DNA from: JAOUEA01 sp963734685
GTDB lineage: Bacteria > Actinomycetota > UBA4738 > HRBIN12
Reading direction: 5' to 3'
Assembly: GCA_963734685.1 (NCBI GenBank)
Contig: CAVTIC010000002.1
Location: 248,001-312,000, forward strand
DNA length: 64,000 nt
Below the pieces are notes generated by a model. The model did no database searches, had not been told where the DNA came from, and saw only the letters and a program-made list of their open reading frames with translations. Shown in pieces: positions 16,957 through 24,587 of this stretch. The translations under genes and the position numbers were made by a program. Position 1 is the first letter of the stretch. Every line of letters begins with the position of its first letter.

Positions 16957-17457
16957 TCAGGCCTCGATCACGTTCCCCCTGATCTCTCCGGTCGGGAACG
17001 ACTCGGTGTGCACGTTCGCGTACGTCGCGCCGCGCTTCATCGCCCGAACCAGCTCGCGGAACTCACCCGGTTCGATGCCTTGCTCGGTGGGTCCGATCAC
17101 GTCGGCGGCGTCGATCACGCCGCTCACCGTGCCTGACTGCGGACAGTCCGGCTTGTCGCCGCCTCCGCACAGGAACGCCACGACGCCGCCGTTGGTGCCG
17201 GGGCGACCGAAGTGGATGTGGGCGAAGAGCACCGCGCCACCCTCGAGTTCGCCGTAGCGCAACTCGTAGTGGATCTCCTTCGAGCCGATCTCGGCCGTCA
17301 AGGTGCCCTCGCCGGCGCTCGAGATCGCCGGGACCTCCTTGTAGCCCGTGAGCTCGGCCCGAACGGCCGGCCGAGAGCCGGCGATGGCAACCGCCGCGCC
17401 GACCGCGAATATCGCCGCTGCCACGAACGCGACGGCGGCAAGGCTCCGTCTCCTCAT
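16957..17457 (-). CDS. Secreted CHRD-domain protein
   Basis: A 166-residue exported protein. An Arg-rich N-terminus and a hydrophobic stretch (LAAVAFVAAAIFAVGAAVAIA) form the signal peptide. The mature part shows the CHRD pattern: AELTGYKEVPAI, GTLTAEIGSKEIHYELRY, AHIHFGRPGTNGGVVAFLC and a final YANVHTESFPTGEIRGNV. CHRD domains occur in extracellular matrix-like and biofilm proteins; no enzyme activity is expected. It is on the opposite strand to the surrounding polysaccharide genes, separated by 280 nt of noncoding DNA containing the first locus operator. Confidence 0.85.
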   Translation of the reverse strand: MRRRSLAAVAFVAAAIFAVGAAVAIAGSRPAVRAELTGYKEVPAISSAGEGTLTAEIGSKEIHYELRYGELEGGAVLFAHIHFGRPGTNGGVVAFLCGGGDKPDCPQSGTVSGVIDAADVIGPTEQGIEPGEFRELVRAMKRGATYANVHTESFPTGEIRGNVIEA

Positions 17458-17611
17458 CTCGTCTCCCTCCCGTCAGGTCGAGGCCTCACGGTCGCCGGGC
17501 GACCCTCCCGGTGTGCGGGACTCGACGCCTTCCACCCAGCACTACCGGCCGGAGGGCACATCGGTTCGATCCCGGTCACCCCGCTCCGACGGTGAGTCAC
17601 CTCATCCGATC

Positions 17612-17668
17612 GCCGTAGTCCGGCTACGGCATCGGGCGGCGGCCCCGCGAGGGTGGCTGCGATAGCGT
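17612..17668 (+). promoter_or_regulatory. CGTAG-N5-CTACG operator with -10 TAGCGT (site 1)
   Basis: A 19-bp dyad at 17612-17630 (GCCGTAG-N5-CTACGGC minus shared ends) is centred at 17621. The -10 TAGCGT begins at 17663, exactly 42 bp from the centre. No -35 consensus lies between them, so activation by a dimeric regulator is inferred. Downstream gene: the kinase-like protein at 17738. Confidence 0.7.
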
Positions 17669-17737
17669 TCCGACCGCCTTCGCCGGGAGTCCCGGACCGG
17701 ACGTGCCCGCGATCTCGCCGAGTTGAGGAGACACACG

Positions 17738-19282
17738 TTGGGCAGAGGACCGCGAGCCGAGCTCGCCGACGCGGACCGCATCCAGGCCGTCGTGCCGTCC
17801 GTCCCGACGATCCCCGAGGAGCAGCGCCCCCTCGATCTCGTGCTCAGGCTCTGCCGGGAGCTGGAGGCGGCCGGGGTTGCCTACTGCCATTTCAAGAGCA
17901 ACGAAGCGCTGGATCGGTCCTTGGCGGGCGAGAACGACCTGGACCTGTTGGTCGGGGCTGAAGGAGCGGAGCGGTTCCTCGGGGTGCTCTCGGCGCTCGG
18001 CTTCAAGGAAGGCCGTCCGCCGAGGGTCCGCCGGATCCCGGGCGTGGCGCAGTACTACGGCCTCGATGCCGAGTCAGGCCGACTCGTGCAGGTGCATGCG
18101 CATCGGCGGCTCGTGTTCGGTGACGACACGACGAAGAACTTCGCGCTCGACCTCGAGGATGCCTACATCGCGTCTTCACCTCACGGGCCCAACCTCCGCG
18201 TCCCCTCAGCCGAGTACGAGTTCCTGCTGTTCACGCTGAGGATGGTCGTCAAGCACTGCACCCTCGACGCGATGCTCATGCTCCAGGGACGATGGGCCGC
18301 GTCCGAGCGGCGAGAGCTGATCTGGTTGACCGATCGCGCCGACCTGACCCAGGTGCGGGAGCTCGTCAGGGCGAACCTTCCCTTCGTCGGGCAGGATCTG
18401 TTCGATCGCTGCATCGACGCCATCCAACCTGGGTGCTCGCGGTGGTCCCGGGTGCGAACGGCGGGACGCTTGCACCGCGCCCTCGCGGCCCATCGGAGGC
18501 GGGGCAGGTTCGCCGACGCGTCGCTGCGGATCATCCGCAGGGTGAGCTGGGTCTCACGCAGGCTCCTTCGCGGACGTCCCGGGAAGAGGCTCGCGGGAGG
18601 AGGGGCGCTGATCGCGGTCGTCGGCGGCGACGGCGCGGGCAAGTCGACGGCGATCGCCGGTCTGTCGGCCTGGCTGACCGGTCCCTTCGACGTCGCGAGG
18701 GTGCATCTGGGGAAGCCGCCTCCGAGCCTCCTGACGATCGTGGTCAAGGGACCGATGTACGTGCTCCGAACGGTCGGCGCGTTCCGGAGCACGTCGGTGC
18801 CGGTCCAGTCCCTCCGAGAACGTGGCGGGTCGTTCCCGGGGTACGGCTGGTTGGTATGGCACGTGCTCACCGCCCGCGATCGATATCGGGCCTACGCCAG
18901 ATCACGGCGATCCGTGCTCTCCGGGCGGATCGTCCTCGCCGACCGATTCCCGCTCCAGAGGATCCGAACGATGGATGGCGAGAAGACGACCTGGCTGACG
19001 GAGCAGCGTGACCTGGGGTTCGTCGCTCGCTGGCTGGTCTCGTTGGAGCGCGGCTACTACGCACGCTTCACGTGGCCCGATCAACTGATCGTGCTCAGGG
19101 TCGACCCGGCGATCGCCGTGCAGCGCAAACAGCGTGAGGAGGAAGCCGAGTTCGTTCGACCGCGCTCGAACGAGGTCTGGCAGACGGACTGGAGCGACAC
19201 GCCCGCGGTCGTCGTGGATGCGGGGCAGGAGCGAGAGGAGGTCCAGGCGACGTTGCGAACGATCGTGTGGTCGCGGCTGTGA
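17738..19282 (+). CDS. Nucleotidyltransferase-like / P-loop kinase-like fusion protein
   Basis: A protein of about 514 residues with two parts. The N-terminal half (VAYCHFKSNEALDRSLAGEN then DLDLLV) resembles a nucleotidyltransferase-fold 'sugar or lipid carrier' module with a DLDLLV acid pair. The C-terminal part has a Walker A GGDGAGKST at about 297-305 and a thymidylate-kinase-like layout (LADRFPLQ, LERGYYARFTWPDQLIVLRV). Similar two-part proteins occur in surface-polysaccharide loci, but the reaction is unknown. The TTG at 17738 is chosen for GAGGAG 7 nt upstream; TTG 17723 is an alternative. It begins the operon driven by site 1 and overlaps the next gene by 4 nt. Confidence 0.65.
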   Translation: MGRGPRAELADADRIQAVVPSVPTIPEEQRPLDLVLRLCRELEAAGVAYCHFKSNEALDRSLAGENDLDLLVGAEGAERFLGVLSALGFKEGRPPRVRRIPGVAQYYGLDAESGRLVQVHAHRRLVFGDDTTKNFALDLEDAYIASSPHGPNLRVPSAEYEFLLFTLRMVVKHCTLDAMLMLQGRWAASERRELIWLTDRADLTQVRELVRANLPFVGQDLFDRCIDAIQPGCSRWSRVRTAGRLHRALAAHRRRGRFADASLRIIRRVSWVSRRLLRGRPGKRLAGGGALIAVVGGDGAGKSTAIAGLSAWLTGPFDVARVHLGKPPPSLLTIVVKGPMYVLRTVGAFRSTSVPVQSLRERGGSFPGYGWLVWHVLTARDRYRAYARSRRSVLSGRIVLADRFPLQRIRTMDGEKTTWLTEQRDLGFVARWLVSLERGYYARFTWPDQLIVLRVDPAIAVQRKQREEEAEFVRPRSNEVWQTDWSDTPAVVVDAGQEREEVQATLRTIVWSRL

Positions 19283-20094
19283 GCCTCGTCGTCGAGCTCT
19301 GCGGGCTTCCGGGGGCAGGCAAGTCGTTCCTCGCGCGCGAGGTCGTCGCGGCGGCCGACGAGATCGGCGTGAACGTCCGCCGGCCGACCGCGACCATCGA
19401 CGCCGACGTGCCGACGGTGAGACGGATCGGGCGGAAGCTGCAGCTGGTCACCGAGGAGGCGCTCCGGCGACCGGTTCCCTCGGCCGAACTCTTGCGGCGC
19501 ATCGCCGGTTCGGGACAGGGTGGGGGAGGTCCGATCTGTTCGCGGTGGGTTCAGTGGGTCGCCACCCAACGACTCATGGCCGTGTCGAGATCGACCCCGG
19601 GCGTGCACCTGTTCGACGAGGGCGTGACGCAGGCGCTCTGGTCCGTGGGTCTGCGAGGTGACCTGTCTCCGACGCTCGAGGCGCTGCGTCGGAGGGTGGG
19701 GCACTGGGACCATCCGGATCTCGTCGTCGTCCTCGACCTGCCGATCGAACTGGTCGACGTCCGTCTGAGCCGGAGGCGGTCGCGTCACAGCCGGCTGCAA
19801 GGCCATGCCGATCCCGCAGCGCGGCGCGCGGAGCTCTCGAAGGGGAAGGACCTGATCGACCGGCTCCTCGACTGGTGGGTCGAGGTCTTGCCGGACGAGG
19901 TGACCCTCATACGGATGGGTGAGGGCCCCTGCACGTCGGAGACAGGCGGGGCCGGGGAGTTGCTGGCCGCGATCGCGGGCCGGCTGTATCCATCGAACGT
20001 CCGGACCGACCCGGTCGATCCCTGTCGGCCTCATCCACCCGACGTAGGCGAGCTACGTCGCGGGCCTGGTGCGTCCCACCGGGCCCCCGGATAG
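19279..20094 (+). CDS. P-loop kinase-like protein
   Basis: A 271-residue protein starting VSLVVELCGLPGAGKSFLAREV, a Walker A at the very N-terminus. Later segments resemble small-molecule kinases: HLFDEGVTQALWSVG, LVVVLDLPIELVDVRLSRR and an Arg-rich lid (RRRSRHSRLQGH). The second consecutive P-loop protein in this operon may phosphorylate a sugar, lipid or nucleotide intermediate; that is a guess from context. The GTG overlaps the preceding stop. The last 18 or so codons coincide with the operator and promoter of the next transcription unit, so the C-terminal tail is probably dispensable. Confidence 0.65.
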   Translation: MSLVVELCGLPGAGKSFLAREVVAAADEIGVNVRRPTATIDADVPTVRRIGRKLQLVTEEALRRPVPSAELLRRIAGSGQGGGGPICSRWVQWVATQRLMAVSRSTPGVHLFDEGVTQALWSVGLRGDLSPTLEALRRRVGHWDHPDLVVVLDLPIELVDVRLSRRRSRHSRLQGHADPAARRAELSKGKDLIDRLLDWWVEVLPDEVTLIRMGEGPCTSETGGAGELLAAIAGRLYPSNVRTDPVDPCRPHPPDVGELRRGPGASHRAPG

Positions 20095-20097
20095 AGT
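20041..20097 (+). promoter_or_regulatory. GACGTAG-N5-CTACGTC operator with -10 TAGAGT (site 2)
   Basis: A perfect 19-bp dyad at 20041-20059 is centred at 20050. The -10 TAGAGT begins at 20092, 42 bp from the centre. There is no -35. It lies in the 3' end of the preceding ORF and faces the Wzz-like gene at 20236. Confidence 0.72.
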
Positions 20098-20235
20098 TGC
20101 CCGCCCCACGTGAAGACGGCGCCGCTCGACGTGAAGGGAACGTGCTCGACCCGAGGGATCTCGGCGGTCATGACCCTGCCAGGTGGAGTCTCGTCGGAAG
20201 GGGTCCGACTCGATCTGAGGGGCTGGGAGTAGACC

Positions 20236-21582
20236 GTGGATCTGAATGAAGCCGTTCGACGGATCTTCCTCGTTCATCGCAAGCTCATCTTCCTGTGTGT
20301 CGTCCTGGGCTTGATCGGGGGTCTCGCCGTCACCGCGGCTCGCCCCTCGGAGTTCACGGCCGCGACGCGCTTGACGCTCGGTGGTCAGGGTGCCGGGACG
20401 ACCGAGGACGCGGTGGCGGTGGCGGACGCGGCCGAGGCCCTCGTGACGAGCAGGGCGATCGTCGAGCGAGCCGTTCAGAAGGTTGGTCTCGATCGCGATC
20501 CGTTGCAAGTGGCGAAGGACTCGATCTCGGTCAAGACCCTCGGGTCGTCCGAGCTCGTGCAGCTCGAAGTGACCGACATGCGCCCGAAGGTGGCGTCGGA
20601 CCTCGCGAACGCGCTCGGCCAGGAACTCGTCGATCGCTGGGCGGACGTGAGCGGTGGACGCAGCATCGACGCTCTCGTGCCCCTGCAGGACGAGATCGGC
20701 CGCGTCCGCGACGACCTGGCCGCGGCCGACCAGCAGCTCGCCCTCTTCGAGATCGAGATCGCGCGAGAGACCCGCCCTGTGAGGGTCCAGCGCCTCGAGG
20801 CCAAGCGCGACGTCCTGGCCCAGGATCGCGACGATCTCGAACGGCGACGGATGCTCCTCGAGTCGCAACTGAACGGGGTCCTCGTGCAGGGGGCGAGTGA
20901 GCAGGTACCCCAGGTCATCGACCCCGCCGTGCCGCCGGCGCTGGCGGATCCGAAACACCAGGAGTCGACGGCCGCGCTCGGGGCGTTCCTCGGTCTCCTC
21001 GTCGGGATCTGCATCGCTGCGCTCGTCGAGTCGCTGCGGCCGACGCTCGCCGGTTCCGCAGCCATCGCCGACGCCCTCGGGGTCCCCATGCTGGGGAAGA
21101 TGCCGACCGACGACGAGGGTCCGGCGGAGGAGATCCTTCGACCCGCGCTCAAGGCCCGCTTGGCTGCGACGGGTGCTCGTGCGAAGACGGTCGAGCTCGT
21201 GTCGATCGGGCCATGGGTCGACCTCAGCCGCCTCTCGGACGCGATGGAGGATCTCGACGCCGCGGCGGCACCGGACGCGCCGCCCACGCTCAGCGCGAAC
21301 GGGCGACTGACCGTCCGCAGGTTCGGCGCCGACCTCGCACTCCCCACCCGGTCCAACGGAGCCAACGAGGGCGTGGAGATCGCGCTCGTCGCCGTCATGC
21401 CCTCGACGATCAAGCGATCCGATCTCCGCGAGCTCGATGACCTCCAGGCCCTGACCTCCTGGCCGCTCGTCGGCGTGGTCACCTACGACCGCACTATGAG
21501 CATGCGGCGACGCCCTCGGCCGGAGCTGCGATCGAAGCCGGCGGATGAGGGAACACTTGACCTCTCCCAGCGCGCCGGCTGA
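20236..21582 (+). CDS. Wzz/CapA-type polysaccharide chain-length protein
   Basis: A 448-residue polysaccharide co-polymerase-like membrane protein. A first membrane helix (KLIFLCVVLGLIGGLAVTAA) is at about 16-35, followed by an extracytoplasmic Wzz domain (PSEFTAATRLTLGG...) with a long coiled coil around 150-215 (EIGRVRDDLAAADQQLALFE). The second membrane helix is at about 255-275 (LGAFLGLLVGICIAALVESL). The roughly 170-residue cytoplasmic tail begins like a BY-kinase (IADALGVPMLGKMP) but shows no Walker A GK[ST], so kinase activity is unlikely. It should control chain length with the Wzy and Wzx proteins downstream. The GTG start lies about 130 nt after promoter site 2. Confidence 0.82.
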   Translation: MDLNEAVRRIFLVHRKLIFLCVVLGLIGGLAVTAARPSEFTAATRLTLGGQGAGTTEDAVAVADAAEALVTSRAIVERAVQKVGLDRDPLQVAKDSISVKTLGSSELVQLEVTDMRPKVASDLANALGQELVDRWADVSGGRSIDALVPLQDEIGRVRDDLAAADQQLALFEIEIARETRPVRVQRLEAKRDVLAQDRDDLERRRMLLESQLNGVLVQGASEQVPQVIDPAVPPALADPKHQESTAALGAFLGLLVGICIAALVESLRPTLAGSAAIADALGVPMLGKMPTDDEGPAEEILRPALKARLAATGARAKTVELVSIGPWVDLSRLSDAMEDLDAAAAPDAPPTLSANGRLTVRRFGADLALPTRSNGANEGVEIALVAVMPSTIKRSDLRELDDLQALTSWPLVGVVTYDRTMSMRRRPRPELRSKPADEGTLDLSQRAG

Positions 21583-22912
21583 GGCGCTCGTGCGGGCGGC
21601 CGCCTCGGCCGATCGGATCGCTCGGCCCTCGCGCGACGCGATCACGATCGACCAGCGCGCAGCGGCGCGCGTCGTGGGCGCCAGCCTCGCGATGGTCCCG
21701 GTCTTGCGACCCGGGCTCGCGGGCGCCCTCACGCCCGCCGATGTCGTGATCGCTGCCTCGGTCCTCGTCGTGGCGCTGTGGCTCGGTTCGGATCGAGTGC
21801 AGGTCAGGGTTCCCCTGGCTGCCTCGGTCGCGATGCTGGTGGCGGGCGGTCTCGTGGCGGCGATCGTCGGTGACCACGCGACGTTGGGTGCCATCGCGAT
21901 CGGGCAGGACCTCCTGCTCTTCGCGTGGTGCGTCGCGATCGCGAACGTGTGTCGGACGCCCGACGCGCTCGCCGTGGTTCTCCGCGCCTGGGTATGGAGC
22001 TCGGTCGTGGTCGCCGGTGTCTTGATCGTCGGCGCGATCACCGGGTCGACGGCCCTCGCCGGCCAGGAGGTCGAGGGAGGACGCGCCTCCCTCTTGTTCC
22101 CGAATCCGAACCAGGCCGGCGGGTACTTCGCGGCCTCGTTCATGGTGATCCTCTGCAGCGGTGTGATCCCGCGTCGCGGCGTGAAGGTCCTCGCCGCCGT
22201 CGTGGTCGGCACCGCCACGCTCCTCGCGGCGTCGAACGCCGCGATCGGGGGAACGCTGGTGGGGCTCGTCGTCGCCGGGATCCTCGCGATCGCGAAGCGG
22301 CGAGGGGTGCTGGTCGCGATCGCGGTCGGCGCGATCGCGACCGTGGCGCTCACGGTGGGGGCGGTCGCGTTCGTGCGCCTCGATGCCGTCGAGGCGGCCC
22401 GGCAGAGCGAGATCAGGCTCCTCCAGAACACGATCGGAAGGAGCGAGCGGAGCGCCGGGGACCGGATGGGGAGGTTCGAGCAACTCCGTGACCTGTACCT
22501 CGTGCAGCCCCTGCTGGGCTTCGGCCCGGCGTCGACGAAGGCCGTCCTCGACGACGGGCCGTTCAACGACGCGAAAGGTGCTCACAACGATTACGCCGCA
22601 GCGTTCGTTGAACGAGGCGTCATCGGGGCCATCGGACTGATGCTGTTGATCGGGTCGCTGATCGGGATGACCGCCTCGTTCGCCGCCCGCCCGATCGACG
22701 CCGGATTCGCGGACGTGGTGAAGGCTCCGGAGTTCCTCGCCGGCGCGCTGGTCGCACTCGCCGTCTCCTCGCTCACCCACGAGATCCTGCACTTCAGATA
22801 CGTGTGGCCGCTCTTCGGGCTCGTGGCGTGCCTGCACCTGTGGGCACGCACGGACGCACCCGCCCGGCGTGCCGTGGGTTCCGATCCGGCGACCGGGGGC
22901 AGGCCGGCATGA
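21545..22912 (+). CDS. O-antigen ligase/polymerase family membrane protein (Wzy-like)
   Basis: A 455-residue protein with about ten hydrophobic helices. The conserved periplasmic loop of the Wzy/WaaL family is recognisable: LLFPNPNQAGGYFAASF, then a loop ending RFEQLRDLYLVQPLLGFGPASTKAVL...GAHNDYAAAFVERGVIGAIGL, with the family's H-N-x-Y element. It probably polymerises repeat units on the outer face of the membrane. The first ATG overlaps the Wzz gene by 38 nt, so the true start could be a little later. It is translationally coupled to the flippase gene. Confidence 0.85.
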   Translation: MREHLTSPSAPAEALVRAAASADRIARPSRDAITIDQRAAARVVGASLAMVPVLRPGLAGALTPADVVIAASVLVVALWLGSDRVQVRVPLAASVAMLVAGGLVAAIVGDHATLGAIAIGQDLLLFAWCVAIANVCRTPDALAVVLRAWVWSSVVVAGVLIVGAITGSTALAGQEVEGGRASLLFPNPNQAGGYFAASFMVILCSGVIPRRGVKVLAAVVVGTATLLAASNAAIGGTLVGLVVAGILAIAKRRGVLVAIAVGAIATVALTVGAVAFVRLDAVEAARQSEIRLLQNTIGRSERSAGDRMGRFEQLRDLYLVQPLLGFGPASTKAVLDDGPFNDAKGAHNDYAAAFVERGVIGAIGLMLLIGSLIGMTASFAARPIDAGFADVVKAPEFLAGALVALAVSSLTHEILHFRYVWPLFGLVACLHLWARTDAPARRAVGSDPATGGRPA

Positions 22913-24387
22913 CGTCGAGGCTCGCCACGCGTCAGCTCGAGCCGCCGCAATCGTTCGCGCGCGTGCTCGCCTCGAACACCGGGTGGCGTCTGATCGCGTT
23001 CGGCGCTCGCACGGTCAGCGGGGTGCTGGCGACCGTGCTGCTCGCGCACCTCGAGGGCCCGGCCGGTCTCGGGAGGTTCCAGTTCGCCCTGACGCTGACG
23101 CTGTTGCTCAGCTTCGCCGTCGCGCTCGGTCTGCCCAAGCTGCTCGTGCGCGAGCTCGCCCGGCGTCCGGAGGAGATCAAGCTCCGCATCGAGTCCGCGC
23201 TTGTCGTCTCACTCTGCGCCGGCGCCGTCGTGACCGCCCTCTTGCTCGGGTCGGGTCTGCTCCTCGATGCCGACACGTCGGTGTTCGTGCTGGCCGGCGT
23301 GGCGCTCGCCGCCGACTCGGCCATGCGGATCGTGATGGTGCCGTTCTGGGCGCTCGAGCGGATGCGCTACGAAGCGCTCTCCGTCGGTGTCCAGGAGGGG
23401 ACCTTCGTCGTGATGGCCGCCGGGGCGCTCATGACCGGCATGGGAGCGTTCGGGGTGATGCTCGCGTACCTCGTCTCCCGGGTCGTCGGGCTCATCACCG
23501 CCTGGGCGGTCGTCGCCTCCAAGATCCACATCCGCCTCGTGCCCCGCTGGCACTCGGGCGACGTGGCGCCGATGATGAAGAAGGCCACGCCGTTCGCCCT
23601 CGACGACGCCCTGTCGCTCGCGTACATCCGGCTCGACACCGTGCTCCTCGGGATCATGGCGGGCGTGCACGCGGTCGGCCTCTACCAGGCGGCCACGAAC
23701 CTGGTGCTCTACCTCAACATCCTGCCCCGGATGTTGAACCTGTCGATGTACCCTCGCATGAGCCGCGCCTGGCCGGACCGTGTCGATGAGCTCCGGCAGC
23801 TGCGCGATTCCTCCTTGATGATGCTCGGCGCGCTGGCGATGCCGATCGCCGTCGGGTCCTTCATGCTCGCTCCACGGGTGTTCGACGTCATGTACGGGAG
23901 CGAGTTCCAGCGAGGTGTCCTCGCCTACCTGTTCCTCGTCCCGCTGATCCCGATCCGCATGCTCGGCAACACGCTGGGCACCGCGCTCACTGCCGCCGAC
24001 CGCCAGACGCAGCGCACCGTGGCCGTGGGTGTTGCCGCAGGCGTGAGCGTCCTGTTGAACCTGGTGCTCATCCCCCGCTGGTCGCTGTTCGGTGCCGTCG
24101 CCGCCACGATCGTGACGGAGACCGGTCTGTTCACGGCGTACGTGCTCATGCTCAGACGGATCGCGGGTCCCTCGTGCCTCGTGTCCGCGGTCGCGATCCC
24201 CGGAGCGGCATGCATCCCACTCGCCCTCTCGATCGTGCTGCTCTCCGACGCACCCCTGGCGGTCATCCTCGTCACCGCGGGCTTCGTCTACGTGCTCGCC
24301 CTCTACGCGATCGCCGCGATCATGGCGCCGGGGCGTACGCTTCGCCCGCGTCCCGTCGTGAGCGCGTTCGTGAGGTGGGTACCGTGA
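22909..24387 (+). CDS. Polysaccharide flippase, MOP superfamily (Wzx-like)
   Basis: A 492-residue integral membrane protein with roughly 12-14 helices and the layout of Wzx-type flippases, which move undecaprenyl-linked repeat units across the membrane. Typical segments are NTGWRLIAFGARTVSGVLATVLLA at the start, GPAGLGRFQFALTLTLLLS, a mid-protein LYQAATNLVLYLNILPRMLNLSMYPRMSRAWP and AVGVAAGVSVLLNLVLIPRWSLFGAVAATI. The ATG overlaps the preceding stop. Together Wzz-, Wzy- and Wzx-like genes form a Wzx/Wzy-dependent export unit. Confidence 0.9.
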   Translation: MTSRLATRQLEPPQSFARVLASNTGWRLIAFGARTVSGVLATVLLAHLEGPAGLGRFQFALTLTLLLSFAVALGLPKLLVRELARRPEEIKLRIESALVVSLCAGAVVTALLLGSGLLLDADTSVFVLAGVALAADSAMRIVMVPFWALERMRYEALSVGVQEGTFVVMAAGALMTGMGAFGVMLAYLVSRVVGLITAWAVVASKIHIRLVPRWHSGDVAPMMKKATPFALDDALSLAYIRLDTVLLGIMAGVHAVGLYQAATNLVLYLNILPRMLNLSMYPRMSRAWPDRVDELRQLRDSSLMMLGALAMPIAVGSFMLAPRVFDVMYGSEFQRGVLAYLFLVPLIPIRMLGNTLGTALTAADRQTQRTVAVGVAAGVSVLLNLVLIPRWSLFGAVAATIVTETGLFTAYVLMLRRIAGPSCLVSAVAIPGAACIPLALSIVLLSDAPLAVILVTAGFVYVLALYAIAAIMAPGRTLRPRPVVSAFVRWVP

Positions 24388-24587
24388 TCGGGCGGGACGC
24401 CCGCGAACAGGCCGTTGCCGACGCCGGACCTACGTCGTTTGGGGGAGGTATGTACCAGATTTCCTCCCCTGACCTACCTACACCCTTTACACGGGTGTGG
24501 TGCGCTCCGTAGACTCCACGAAGCGTTGGTCATACAGCAGATGCTGTAGAGCCTCAGTGCCTCAATGACGGAGTTGGGGGAGCGAGA
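24388..24587 (+). promoter_or_regulatory. Noncoding gap with three dyads before the sensor kinase
   Basis: No gene is seen. It contains a 7-bp stem GGGGAGG/CCTCCCC (24442-24448 and 24463-24469), a 6-bp stem ACACCC/GGGTGT (24480-24485 and 24493-24498) and a 16-bp dyad TACAGCA-GA-TGCTGTA (24533-24548). The first hairpins may terminate the Wzx transcript. The last may be an operator for the kinase gene 40 nt downstream. A lone CGTAG half-site is at 24508. Confidence 0.5.

Noticed and set aside
17555..17590. Sequence GGTTCGATCCCGG with flanks resembling a tRNA T-arm and acceptor 3' strand
   Set aside because: No matching 5' acceptor strand, D-arm or anticodon arm could be found within 100 nt upstream, so no tRNA gene. 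A tRNA 3'-end attachment-site remnant cannot be excluded but has no support.
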